Shown piece after piece: positions 1 through 6,197 of a DNA stretch of 14,549 nucleotides. The notes under the pieces are model-generated. The model made no database searches. It was not told the origin of the DNA and saw only the letters and a program-made list of their open reading frames with translations. A program made the translations under genes and the position numbers. This DNA comes from a bacterium (GTDB lineage Bacteria; ARS69), in the NCBI GenBank assembly GCA_025774865.1, contig JALGZO010000055.1, forward strand, positions 1 to 14,549. Direction: 5' to 3'. Position 1 is the first letter of the stretch, and each line of letters begins with the position of its first letter.

Positions 1-215
1 ACGAGGTGTCCGACCACCTGCTTGAGCGTCCATTTGTCCGGAGCGTACCGGTAGGCAGCCTGCTCCTCGGAAACGTAGCGAAGAAGATCGAGCGTCGCGA
101 GGTGTTGGTCGCGCAAAACCACCACGATATCGTCATCCGGCACGAGTCGGACGTAGGTGTCATAGTAAATATCGTACTCGGTCTGCGCGGGTCGTCTCGT
201 CGAGCGATCAATCAT
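1..215 (-). CDS. DinB-family protein, N-terminal part (cut by window edge)
   Basis: The first 71 codons are present and the rest lies beyond the left edge. The reading begins with MIDRSTRRPAQTEYDIYYDT. It contains a helix ending in DQHLATLDLLRYVSEEQAAY, followed by the stretch APDKWTLKQVVGHL. A Trp-Thr-x-Lys-x-x-x-x-H motif at this place is typical of DinB/YfiT-type four-helix proteins, in which the His is the first metal ligand. The ATG at 215-213 overlaps the TGA of the upstream SRPBCC gene (ATGA), so the two are probably translationally coupled. DinB proteins are metal-binding; some are thiol S-transferases, but the substrate here is unknown. The family call is fairly sure, the function is not. 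Confidence 0.8.
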   Translation of the reverse strand, partial: MIDRSTRRPAQTEYDIYYDTYVRLVPDDDIVVVLRDQHLATLDLLRYVSEEQAAYRYAPDKWTLKQVVGHL

Positions 216-679
216 GTCTCGACCTCATTCTTCAGTGCTTGGTTCATGGCTTCGAACCCACGGCGCGTCTTCGTATCCAGGGTCTTTGCGAGCAGCGGCA
301 CCAGAATGCCCCGAAATCTCTCCCGGTGCACGAACCGGGTGCTCCCCGTATCGAGGGGCTCGAGCTCGAATACGTGCTCACCGTCGAACACGCCCGGGAC
401 GAGAAGGCGCCCGATCCAACGCAGCCGCCGGTTCGGACTCACTTCGAGAACCGTCGGGCGGAACGTCATGGGCTCGTCTCCCGGGGGCGCGAGCTCGACC
501 GTGAGCGTCGCACCGGTCCGGAGCTCACCCTCGAACCGCCGGATGAACGGGTTCCAGCGTGCGTGATCGGGCAGCGTGGTCAAAACGGCCCACACTCGCT
601 CCGGCGGGGCGTCGATCCCGATTTCCGTTCGGAGCTCCTTCGGCGCCGACACGGCCCAGACGGCGTATGCGAAGATCAC
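212..679 (-). CDS. SRPBCC (START-like) family protein with N-terminal membrane anchor
   Basis: A 155-residue reading starting at GTG 679. The START-like fold is seen in the opening strand (ELRTEIGIDAPPERVWAVLT), the DHARWNPFI turn, a central run of strands, and a C-terminal helix (LLAKTLDTKTRRGFEAMN). Such proteins bind hydrophobic ligands in a deep pocket; the ligand cannot be told. The frame stays open upstream to 736. A CTG at 709 would add LKRVAIGLVA, giving a positively charged start and a complete single membrane helix. The run AAGGGGGG lies 4 nt before that CTG, whereas GTG 679 has no good ribosome site. The true start may therefore be the CTG, but the conventional codon is given here. 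The TGA overlaps the ATG of the following DinB gene. Confidence 0.85.
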   Translation of the reverse strand: MIFAYAVWAVSAPKELRTEIGIDAPPERVWAVLTTLPDHARWNPFIRRFEGELRTGATLTVELAPPGDEPMTFRPTVLEVSPNRRLRWIGRLLVPGVFDGEHVFELEPLDTGSTRFVHRERFRGILVPLLAKTLDTKTRRGFEAMNQALKNEVET

Positions 680-726
680 CGCGACGAGCCCGATGGCTAC
701 TCGCTTCAGATCGCCCCCCTTCGCTT

Positions 727-774
727 GCGCCGGATCCTAGCAGTCCGGCGCTGTTTCGTGCGGCAAGATTGCCG
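727..774. repeat. Two adjacent hairpins between the DUF6174 and SRPBCC genes
   Basis: The intergenic stretch 710-785 holds two perfect inverted repeats side by side. The first has 8-bp arms gcgccgga/tccggcgc (727-734 and 744-751) around a 9-nt loop. The second has 6-bp arms cggcaa/ttgccg (761-766 and 769-774) around 2 nt. Neither is followed by a T-run on either strand, so neither is a standard intrinsic terminator. They could attenuate transcription or protect mRNA ends between the two genes. Nothing else is visible in this gap. Confidence 0.5.
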
Positions 775-785
775 GGATTCGACGG

Positions 786-1286
786 TCAGGGCGATTCGGT
801 CAGCTCCGTTCCGAAGAGCACGATCTCGTCGTCGGCGATCTGGGAATCGTGGTCCACGGTGATCTTCGTCGGGTAGGAAAGCACGTCGTCGTACTCGACC
901 GTCAACGTCTCGACGTCTTGCTCAGCCTTGTCGAAGATGAACTGGAACATCTCGTCTACGGTCCGCGCGAGGCTGAGGCTGAGCGGATCCAGATCCTCGC
1001 CCGTGTCCGCGTCGCGCCCGCCTGAGACCACGCCGTCGACGACATCGATGTACGCATCCATGAGAGGACAGAAACACGAATGACGGTATCGAAACGTGTA
1101 CGAGACGATTTGCTGCGCCTCCCACGCCGCCTGCTTCTCTTCGGCGGCGCGGACCACGTCGCTGGGCTGCGAATCTCCGTTGCTCGAGCAACCGGTGGCG
1201 AGGCTGACGATCAGCGCGGCGGCGACTCGCTTCACTGAGATCATCTTCTCAGACCGCCTCCAGGAACCAGATGTCCGGTGCTTCAC
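786..1286 (-). CDS. DUF6174-type lipoprotein
   Basis: A 166-residue secreted lipoprotein. A long charged N-region is followed by a hydrophobic stretch (AAALIVSLA) and a lipobox-like ATGC, with the lipidated Cys at about residue 33. The mature part has the hallmark YTFRYRHSCFCP (about 63-74), followed by a strand with DVVDGVV and a helix with DEMFQFIFDKAEQ. This matches the DUF6174 pattern of an aromatic strand followed by CxC and a 'V.dG.V' strand. No function is established for the family. The GTG at 1286 has an excellent ribosome site (GGAGG, 7 nt away). An ATG at 1244 would give a more ordinary signal peptide (MISVKRVAAAL), so the start is uncertain by 14 codons. It is the only gene in its immediate transcript stretch. 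Confidence 0.8.
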   Translation of the reverse strand: MKHRTSGSWRRSEKMISVKRVAAALIVSLATGCSSNGDSQPSDVVRAAEEKQAAWEAQQIVSYTFRYRHSCFCPLMDAYIDVVDGVVSGGRDADTGEDLDPLSLSLARTVDEMFQFIFDKAEQDVETLTVEYDDVLSYPTKITVDHDSQIADDEIVLFGTELTESP

Positions 1287-1311
1287 GCCTCTCCCTCCGT
1301 CGACAATCGAT

Positions 1312-1383
1312 TCATCCCGCCTCGTCCGCAGCGCTCGCGGATCCGACCGGCTCGGCGCGAGGGGCTTCGCCGGCCAGCCTCAT
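1312..1383 (-). CDS. Possible 23-residue small ORF or leader peptide
   Basis: A short ORF (MRLAGEAPRAEPVGSASAAD and three more residues) starts at ATG 1383. It is preceded by a perfect AGGAGG (1392-1397) 8 nt away, the best Shine-Dalgarno in the window. It ends 25 nt before the GTG of the DUF6174 gene. About three quarters of third positions are G/C. It could be a leader peptide that couples translation into DUF6174, a tiny gene, or chance. The Ala-rich composition gives no family. Confidence 0.3.
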   Translation of the reverse strand: MRLAGEAPRAEPVGSASAADEAG

Positions 1384-1414
1384 CGGTCGTTCCTCCTGTT
1401 CCAGTGGCCTCGGG

Positions 1415-1537
1415 TCAGGCGAGCCGCAGCTCCGGGAGTGGCTCCGTCTCTGTCACGAAGTGCCGTACCCACCGCAGCCCCTCGACGAGACCGCGGTACG
1501 TCAAACGCCGTTCGGCTTCCTCGGCCCGGAAGTTCAC
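1415..1537 (-). CDS. Hypothetical 40-residue protein coupled to the GNAT fusion gene
   Basis: The GTG at 1537-1535 overlaps the TGA of the GNAT fusion gene as GTGA. The 40-residue product begins MNFRAEEAERRLTYRGLVEG and continues LRWVRHFVTETEPL. It is predicted to be mostly one basic amphipathic helix with a Pro-rich tail. Roughly 82% of third codon positions are G or C, which fits real coding in this genome and is unlike the other two frames. I do not recognise a family. It could be a genuine small protein or the surviving end of a lost gene. The same overlap geometry is used by other gene pairs in the window. Confidence 0.45.
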   Translation of the reverse strand: MNFRAEEAERRLTYRGLVEGLRWVRHFVTETEPLPELRLA

Positions 1538-2313
1538 GAGGGTCTCTGCCCGAGTCCGAACTCGGAGTCGAGGAACTCCTTGGCGCCGTCGGAACCGGTG
1601 ATGCTCACGACGATTCCGTCGGGACCGCCACCGACCGCGAGTCTCAAGAACGAGCAGCACCGCCGCTCGTAGCCGACGAGCTCTTCGATCTCGTTCCGGG
1701 AGACGCCTTCGCTCACCGTCACCCGGTAGCCGCCCGGAACGTCGTCGACGGCCTGAATTCCCCCCCGAAAGCGCTCGAAGAGCTCCGTGCGGCGGGCTTG
1801 TTCGGTGGCCGACAAGGCGTCGAGGTTGCACGCGATGGGTACCGCCACCTCCAGCGGAAGCCGCAACATCGCCTCGCCATCTTCCTCCTCGCCCGTCAGC
1901 GCGAACCCGAACTTCTCGTAGAATGGCTGCGGGCCGCCGTCCGCTTGATGGACACTGGTCAAGAGCTCCGAGGCCCCGGGCCGACCCTTGACGTACTCGA
2001 CGACCAGGCCCAGCGCCTGGTGCCCGAACCCGAGGTGCTGCCAGCGCGCGTCGATCATGAAGCGCCAGAGGTAGTACTCGGGCTTCTCGGGTTCGTCGTG
2101 CAACATGGCGAACCCGACGGGAGTGTCGTCCGCATAGATCGCTCGAATCCAAACAGTCTTGGAGAAGTACGCCTGCGCGATGGAGACGGCGTTCGGCGCC
2201 ACGAACTTGACCTGGTCCTCCCGGACTGCGAGGTTGCAGATCTCGCGGACGGTGTCCGCCGTGATCTCCCGGAGGGATACTTTGCTTCTCTGCGTGGGTT
2301 CGCTCCCCGACAC
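1534..2313 (-). CDS. GNAT N-acetyltransferase fused to a Cys-Cys (ERRCC-type) domain
   Basis: A 259-residue two-domain protein. Residues 12-154 form a GNAT acetyltransferase: LREITADTVREI opens the fold, EYYLWRFMID is the central strand, Q92-H-L-G-F-G97 is the acetyl-CoA pyrophosphate loop (QxxGxG), and FYEKFGF is the typical C-terminal motif. Residues 160-252 are a second module beginning IACNLDALSATEQARR, with GGYRV and YERRCCSFL (C219, C220) and an 'ITGSDGAKEFL' end. That module is known to me as a small stand-alone domain and as a tail on some MerR-type regulators; its Cys residues suggest thiol or metal chemistry. The GTG start has AGGAG 7 nt upstream (2321-2325) and lies 11 nt after the kinase stop. 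Substrate unknown. The GNAT call is firm, the tail domain fairly firm. Confidence 0.88.
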   Translation of the reverse strand: MSGSEPTQRSKVSLREITADTVREICNLAVREDQVKFVAPNAVSIAQAYFSKTVWIRAIYADDTPVGFAMLHDEPEKPEYYLWRFMIDARWQHLGFGHQALGLVVEYVKGRPGASELLTSVHQADGGPQPFYEKFGFALTGEEEDGEAMLRLPLEVAVPIACNLDALSATEQARRTELFERFRGGIQAVDDVPGGYRVTVSEGVSRNEIEELVGYERRCCSFLRLAVGGGPDGIVVSITGSDGAKEFLDSEFGLGQRPS

Positions 2314-2324
2314 GATTCCGCTCC

Positions 2325-3125
2325 TCAGCTCGCCAGATCGTAGAGCAGCCGATAGTAGCGCAATCGATCTGGATCCGGGGCCACTCCGTAGGCCTGCAGA
2401 AGCGCGTCTTCCCAGCCCGGGCCGAGGTTCCAGGTCACGCTCCAAGTCGCCGCGGCGAGGTCCCACCATCGATCGGCCAGACCGAGCTCGCCCAGATCCA
2501 GGTACCCGGAGACGCGACCACCGGTGATCAGCACGTTCGGCAGGCAGTAGTCGCCGTGACAGACGACCACGTCCTCGGAGGACGGGCGATCGCTCTCCAG
2601 CTTCTCGAGTGCCTCGGAAGGCGTGAGGTGGCGGTGCTCCGGGCGAAAGTGGCGTCCCGGATCGACGAGCCCCGCCCCCACGCGCCGGCGCACGTGGGCG
2701 AGCGCCGGGCCGAGCGTGAAGTCGAAAGGGCAATCCCGGGGTGACACCTCATGAAAGTCGCGGAGGCCTCCGGCCAGCCACGTCACGAGCGACGCCGGAT
2801 CGCCGCGCACTTCCGCCCGCGTGGCGTCGACGCCGGGCAGCTCCTCGGTCAGGAGCCACTCGATTCCGTCCGACCGGCCGTGATCGAGAACGCGCGGCAC
2901 CGGAAGTCGCGAACCCGCCCACTCCAACCGTGCGCGCTCACCGGTCAGGCTGGGCTCCCAATCGACGGGCGCCACCTTCACGAACCGAGCTCGCCTGCCG
3001 TCGCTCAGACGCCACGTGGCGGTCTCGGGAATCTGCCGCCAAGCGAGGCCGACGGACCAGCCCGGGTGTCGCTCTCGGACGGGCGTCGGGACCGGAGGCG
3101 GAGGCTCATTCGCCGGCCCGTACAT
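2325..3125 (-). CDS. APH(3')-type aminoglycoside/small-molecule phosphotransferase
   Basis: A 266-residue kinase of the aminoglycoside 3'-phosphotransferase family, whose members transfer the gamma-phosphate of ATP to a hydroxyl of the drug. The catalytic residues sit almost where they are in APH(3')-IIIa: ATP lysine K50 (RFVKVAP), helix-C glutamate E63, the catalytic loop H190-G-D192-x4-N197 (VVCHGDYCLPNVLI), and the metal Asp D210 in GYLDLGELGLADRWWDLA. The C-terminus (RYYRLLYDL) also resembles family members, and the length is normal. It looks catalytically complete, but the natural substrate could be an aminoglycoside or another hydroxylated compound. The ATG lies inside the end of the upstream two-TM gene (20-nt overlap), with GAGGAG 10 nt upstream. 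No transposon or promoter cassette surrounds it. Confidence 0.9.
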   Translation of the reverse strand: MYGPANEPPPPVPTPVRERHPGWSVGLAWRQIPETATWRLSDGRRARFVKVAPVDWEPSLTGERARLEWAGSRLPVPRVLDHGRSDGIEWLLTEELPGVDATRAEVRGDPASLVTWLAGGLRDFHEVSPRDCPFDFTLGPALAHVRRRVGAGLVDPGRHFRPEHRHLTPSEALEKLESDRPSSEDVVVCHGDYCLPNVLITGGRVSGYLDLGELGLADRWWDLAAATWSVTWNLGPGWEDALLQAYGVAPDPDRLRYYRLLYDLAS

Positions 3126-3330
3126 GCTGAACGATCTCCTCGAGAAGACGCTGCGTCCGCTCCCCCGCCCGCGCGTTCTTGTACAGCATGATCATCATCT
3201 TCAACGATATCAGAAACACGCCGGCCTCCAGGAGCATGTCGTGGGTCATCCCCTTCATGAACAGGGCCACCACGAACAGCACCAACGTGATCGTCATCAC
3301 GACGATCGATCCCGTGTCCAGGTATCTCAT
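3106..3330 (-). CDS. Hypothetical two-TM mini-protein (74 aa)
   Basis: The protein starts MRYLDTGSIVVMTITLVLF. It has two membrane helices (about residues 8-25 and 32-49) joined by a short MKGMTHDM loop. It ends in a charged amphipathic helix (KNARAGERTQRLLEEIVQHV). Its last 20 nt overlap the start of the APH-type kinase gene, so translation of the two is likely coupled. A GGGGAGG ribosome site lies about 11 nt before the ATG. I do not recognise the family. The shape (two helices plus a cytosolic helix) would fit a small membrane regulator or holin-like protein, but nothing proves that. Confidence 0.7.
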   Translation of the reverse strand: MRYLDTGSIVVMTITLVLFVVALFMKGMTHDMLLEAGVFLISLKMMIMLYKNARAGERTQRLLEEIVQHVRAGE

Positions 3331-3373
3331 TGTCTTCGGTTTCCTCCCCCGCTCTGGAGAACACGCGCCGCGG

Positions 3374-3925
3374 TCAAGGTGCGCCGGTGTCTGCGCCGGC
3401 GCGCCGCAGGTGCATTTCCTGGCACGCCACGAAGTCCTTTCCCGCGGGCGCCAGGTCGAGAACGAGACCGTACTCTTCGGCCCCGACGAACGTGAGACGC
3501 ATTTGCGCGCGCATTCCGCCCGCGCTCTCCGCTTCTCGATGGGAGAACTCGATTCCCTGGTTCTCCCCGGCGCGAACGGCGAGGTCGTACGTGTTGACGA
3601 ATCCTTCCGAAAGGAACTGCCGGAAGACATACGCTCTGCGATCGGAGTCCAAGCTCACGTATCCTACGTCTTCGTGCACATCCTCCGTCCCGTCCTTGCC
3701 GACCGACACCGATCTCGTCTGCAGCCGCAAGAAGTGATCGCCCAGCACGAGGTCCCACTCGTGCGATACGGTCGAAGTCGTTCCGAACCCCGCTCCCGTC
3801 CCCTCCCACTTTCCAATGAGGGGACGCAGACCCGCCCAGGGGTCGTCTTCAGCGTGCGCGACCCGCGCGATTCCCGCGAGAATCACCAGACCTATCACCA
3901 TCTCACTCGCTCGATCTCGTCTCAT
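3374..3925 (-). CDS. Secreted lipocalin/nitrobindin-like beta-barrel protein (DUF1579-like)
   Basis: A 183-residue protein with a signal peptide (hydrophobic MVIGLVILAG, cleavage near VAHA|ED, about residue 25). Just after it comes PLIGKWEGTGAGFG. This fits the GxWxGxGxG motif that opens nitrobindin/FABP-like and DUF1579-like calycin barrels. The rest alternates short strands (TVSHEWDLVLGDHFLRLQ, GYVSLDSDRRAYVFRQ, MRLTFVGAEEYGLVLD) as in a small beta-barrel. A small hydrophobic ligand or haem is plausible but not shown. The ATG has GAGGGAGAG just upstream. The gene stands between GNAT (60 nt gap) and the two-TM protein (43 nt gap). The gap 3926-3985 holds no gene. Confidence 0.75.
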   Translation of the reverse strand: MRRDRASEMVIGLVILAGIARVAHAEDDPWAGLRPLIGKWEGTGAGFGTTSTVSHEWDLVLGDHFLRLQTRSVSVGKDGTEDVHEDVGYVSLDSDRRAYVFRQFLSEGFVNTYDLAVRAGENQGIEFSHREAESAGGMRAQMRLTFVGAEEYGLVLDLAPAGKDFVACQEMHLRRAGADTGAP

Positions 3926-3985
3926 GTCTCTCCCTCGGAACCCGGGACTGCCGCGTTCACCGATACGGGATCGTCCGGCGCCGCG

Positions 3986-4483
3986 TCAAGGCGGCGACTC
4001 GAGTGGCTTGACCTGCATACACACGCGCTTGGCGCCGTCTTCCGTGTCCTGCTGCCCGATCTCACGGAATCCGAACGCGTGATGGAACGTCATCGATCCG
4101 GGGTTGGGAGGACGGAGGTTCACCTCGCAGGTGAGCCAGCCGCAATGACGAGCGGCCCACACCTCGAGGTCGGTATAGAGCGCCCGACCGATGCCATGAC
4201 CGCGCCACTCCTCGGCGACGACGATGCGATCGATGTAGACGAAACGCTCGTAGCGCTCGCGAAACCAGATGAAATTCCGGCTTTCGTACTGCGCCGCTTC
4301 TGTCAGCGTCAGGAGAAAGCCGGCGAGGGCATCGTCGGCGCGGGCGACCCGGAGACAGAACGCCTCTCGGTGGAGATGCGTCAAGGCGTCGCGCGACATG
4401 CGGCTCACGTGGGGAAGTGCGGCTTCGTTGAGGGCAACGATCGCCCCGTAGTCCGCTTCGCCCGCGTCGAAGAGCCGAATCAC
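3986..4483 (-). CDS. GNAT-family N-acetyltransferase (COG3818-like)
   Basis: 165 residues from GTG 4483. It opens MIRLFDAGEADYGAIVALNE and has the family's PHVSRM segment near residue 25. The FVYIDRIVVAEEW strand is followed by the acetyl-CoA loop R94-G-H-G-I-G99. The distinctive LTCEVNLRPPNPGS stretch (about 117-130) and FHHAFGFREIGQQ complete the fold. These features match a conserved acetyltransferase group often labelled COG3818; the substrate is not known. GTG is the only sensible start because no ATG or TTG lies upstream in frame before the fold begins. A GTGGGAAG site sits 3 nt before it. The gene follows the VOC gene after 32 nt and is likely co-transcribed with it. Confidence 0.88.
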   Translation of the reverse strand: MIRLFDAGEADYGAIVALNEAALPHVSRMSRDALTHLHREAFCLRVARADDALAGFLLTLTEAAQYESRNFIWFRERYERFVYIDRIVVAEEWRGHGIGRALYTDLEVWAARHCGWLTCEVNLRPPNPGSMTFHHAFGFREIGQQDTEDGAKRVCMQVKPLESPP

Positions 4484-4515
4484 GGACTTCCCACACGATT
4501 CGAAGCATGCATCGC

Positions 4516-4923
4516 TCAGCTCTTCGACTCGCTGATCTCGAACAGATTGCCGTCCGGATCCCGAAAAAAACACCGAACCTCGCTCTCCCGATGGACGGGC
4601 GGCGTCAGAAACCGCGCGCCGCGGGACGACAACACCGAGTGCGCCGCCTCGCAATCCGGCACGCGGATCGTCATTGCGTGGTGGACCCGCGACGGGTCGA
4701 CGGGCGGCTCGAACACGACGTCCGGCTTGTCTTCCGTCGGACCACCGCCCGTGACCAGAAGCAGCCACGTGTCCATAAACTGCAGGACGCACGACGTTCC
4801 TCCGTACTCGCGATACACGCTGGCCCCCAGCACGTCCCGGTAGAACGGAACGGATCGCCCGAGGTCCTTCACGACGAGAATGTGCGTGAGCGCCATTCCA
4901 TCACTGGGAAACTTCGACGACAC
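4516..4923 (-). CDS. VOC-family (glyoxalase/bleomycin-resistance type) protein
   Basis: 135 residues making two beta-alpha-beta-beta-beta units. The first begins MALTHILVVKDLGRSVPFYRD (H14 is a possible metal ligand) and the second VHHAMTIRVPDCEAAHSVL (H82). It ends RDPDGNLFEISE with the usual metal-ligand Glu (E129). The family covers dioxygenases, glyoxalases, isomerases and drug-binding proteins; this member cannot be assigned to a reaction. GTG 4923 has GAGGAG 10 nt upstream and is preferred. ATG 4896 (residue 10) would also leave a complete fold. It sits 29 nt after DUF6265 and 32 nt before GNAT. Confidence 0.9.
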   Translation of the reverse strand: MSSKFPSDGMALTHILVVKDLGRSVPFYRDVLGASVYREYGGTSCVLQFMDTWLLLVTGGGPTEDKPDVVFEPPVDPSRVHHAMTIRVPDCEAAHSVLSSRGARFLTPPVHRESEVRCFFRDPDGNLFEISESKS

Positions 4924-4952
4924 CGGCTAGATTCTCCTCATTCGAGTCGCGT

Positions 4953-5426
4953 CTACTCGCAGCGGCCTCGACGCATCGGAAAATCCACGCCCCGCGTCTC
5001 ACCTCGGCTTTCACCTTCGATCCGAGCCATGATCGAGCCGTCCTCGAGCAGTCGGTACTGAATTCGCTGGGGAAAGTCGTGCGTGGGGTCGGAGAACGTC
5101 ACCGAGGAGTCGCTCAGATCGCTCTGTGCAAACTCGGCCTCTGGCTGACCCGACGGATTCGCGATGTAGAAGAGCCGTCCGTTCCGCTCCTCGATTCGCA
5201 AGAATTCGAAAGCCACGGTCGCCCCGTTCGAAACGGTTCGACTCATTCCCATCATCGTCCCACCCCGCGGAGCCATCCACTGCTCCTGGGTGAGGGACTC
5301 GCCCACGCCTTGTTCCCAGCAACCCGCCAGCCAGGCGAGACGGTGAATCACCTCGTCGTCCGCCAGAGCATGCGTGGGGGCCAGGCAGGTGGCGAGCGTG
5401 AGGGCGAGCGGAGTCCTTCGCGTCAC
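4953..5426 (-). CDS. DUF6265-family secreted protein
   Basis: 157 residues from GTG 5426, which overlaps the TGA of the upstream AHSA1-type gene as GTGA. A signal peptide (TRRTPLALTLATCLAPTHALA, cleavage near ALA|DD) leads to the family opening HRLAWLAGCWEQG. QEQWMAPRGGTMMGMSRT, AFEFLRIEERNGRLFYIA and SVTFSDPTHDFPQRIQYRL follow, a set of motifs characteristic of DUF6265. The fold is probably a small periplasmic beta-barrel and its function is not established. The tight coupling to an SRPBCC protein suggests both are made together, though no shared pathway is known. Confidence 0.88.
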   Translation of the reverse strand: MTRRTPLALTLATCLAPTHALADDEVIHRLAWLAGCWEQGVGESLTQEQWMAPRGGTMMGMSRTVSNGATVAFEFLRIEERNGRLFYIANPSGQPEAEFAQSDLSDSSVTFSDPTHDFPQRIQYRLLEDGSIMARIEGESRGETRGVDFPMRRGRCE

Positions 5427-5785
5427 TCGGACCCGCTCCGTTCCAGCCAGGCCTCGTGGGGAATCGGCTCGCCGGTCTCGAGAACGGTGGACGAATCGTC
5501 CGCGAGCGGCTTGAACGTCACCGTGACGCGCGTGCCCGGACAGTGGGTTGGGTTCTCCCAGGTGAACGCAACCTGGTTCGGGGGATCCAGGGCAAGGTAC
5601 TCGCCGGTGTCGCCATCGGCGTTCTTGTACCGGCCGCCGACTCTCAAATCCGCCTCCGCTTCCGTCATGAACCACCGCGAAACATGCTCTGGCTCCGTGA
5701 ACGCCGCGTACGCCCGAGGCGGCGGCGCCTTCACCTCGCGGACCTGTCGCAGGCTCCGCGGCGAGTTCTCACGTGGCCTTGCCAT
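5423..5785 (-). CDS. SRPBCC/AHSA1-type protein with shortened C-terminus
   Basis: 120 residues from ATG 5785, with AGGA 7 nt upstream (the GTG one codon earlier is the alternative). The AHSA1 signature is clear: EVKAPPPRAYAAFTEPEHVSRWF (helix after the first strand), LRVGGRYKN, GEYLALDPPNQVAFTWEN and TRVTVTFKPL. In usual AHSA1 proteins the last strand is followed by a helix of 20-30 residues that closes the ligand pocket. Here the protein stops about a dozen residues after the strand (HEAWLERSGSE) at the GTGA overlap with DUF6265. It is therefore either a short variant or trimmed at its end. It follows DUF3224 after 13 nt. Confidence 0.85.
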   Translation of the reverse strand: MARPRENSPRSLRQVREVKAPPPRAYAAFTEPEHVSRWFMTEAEADLRVGGRYKNADGDTGEYLALDPPNQVAFTWENPTHCPGTRVTVTFKPLADDSSTVLETGEPIPHEAWLERSGSE

Positions 5786-5798
5786 CACGGATTCCTGG

Positions 5799-6197
5799 TC
5801 AACCGCCTAGTTCGTAGTCCAGTGCGAAAGGGGCTTCCTTCCCTTCGGCCTCGAAGTGCCCTCGGCCTTCAAGCCCCTCCAGCTCCCCGGTCCCCGTCCC
5901 CGTCACGACCCGACACGTGGCCTTCGCCTTGCCGTTCTCGAAGGTTCCCTCGTGCTCCAGCACGAACGCCCCGGGTTTCCCCGAGAGCTTTCCGATCACG
6001 TGCTCGACTCCGACGAACGCCGCCGTACCGTCGGTGCGGTGCACCATGAGGTACTCGACCGTCGCGTCGCCCTCGAGCTCGCCCCGGAACACCTTGGTGA
6101 CGGTCGCTCGCGTGAGCTTGGCGCCACCCGGGATCTGGTTGAAGGGCTTTTCTTCCCAGTTCGTGACTTGGAACGTCGCGCTTGCTTGCGTGCTCAT
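5799..6197 (-). CDS. DUF3224-family protein
   Basis: 132 residues with the complete family pattern: ATFQVTNWEEKPF near the start, KLTRATVTKVFRGELEGDATVEYL, GTAAFVGVEHVIGKL, GAFVLEHEGTFENG and a final strand around ALDYELGG. DUF3224 proteins are small eight-stranded barrels related to the allene oxide cyclase/calycin type, and no reaction is established. They are frequent in accessory regions and often sit near SRPBCC and VOC genes, as here. The ATG start is natural, but the nearest ribosome site (GGAGG) is 12 nt away. A 152-nt gap precedes the gene, so it may begin a transcription unit with AHSA1 and DUF6265. Confidence 0.92.
   Translation of the reverse strand: MSTQASATFQVTNWEEKPFNQIPGGAKLTRATVTKVFRGELEGDATVEYLMVHRTDGTAAFVGVEHVIGKLSGKPGAFVLEHEGTFENGKAKATCRVVTGTGTGELEGLEGRGHFEAEGKEAPFALDYELGG

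Noticed and set aside
1096-2343. 415-codon open frame on the plus strand
   Set aside because: It is antisense to the GNAT fusion and DUF6174 genes; the translation has no recognisable motif.
2314-2733. N-terminal extension of the GNAT fusion into the kinase gene
   Set aside because: The extension translates as Arg/Gly/Pro-rich text out of frame with the kinase. GTG 2313 with AGGAG upstream is the sensible start.
3179-4843. 554-codon open frame on the plus strand
   Set aside because: It runs antisense to APH-partner, lipocalin-like, GNAT and VOC genes with clear homology on the minus strand. The Arg/Pro/His-rich translation has no domain and is an effect of high GC.
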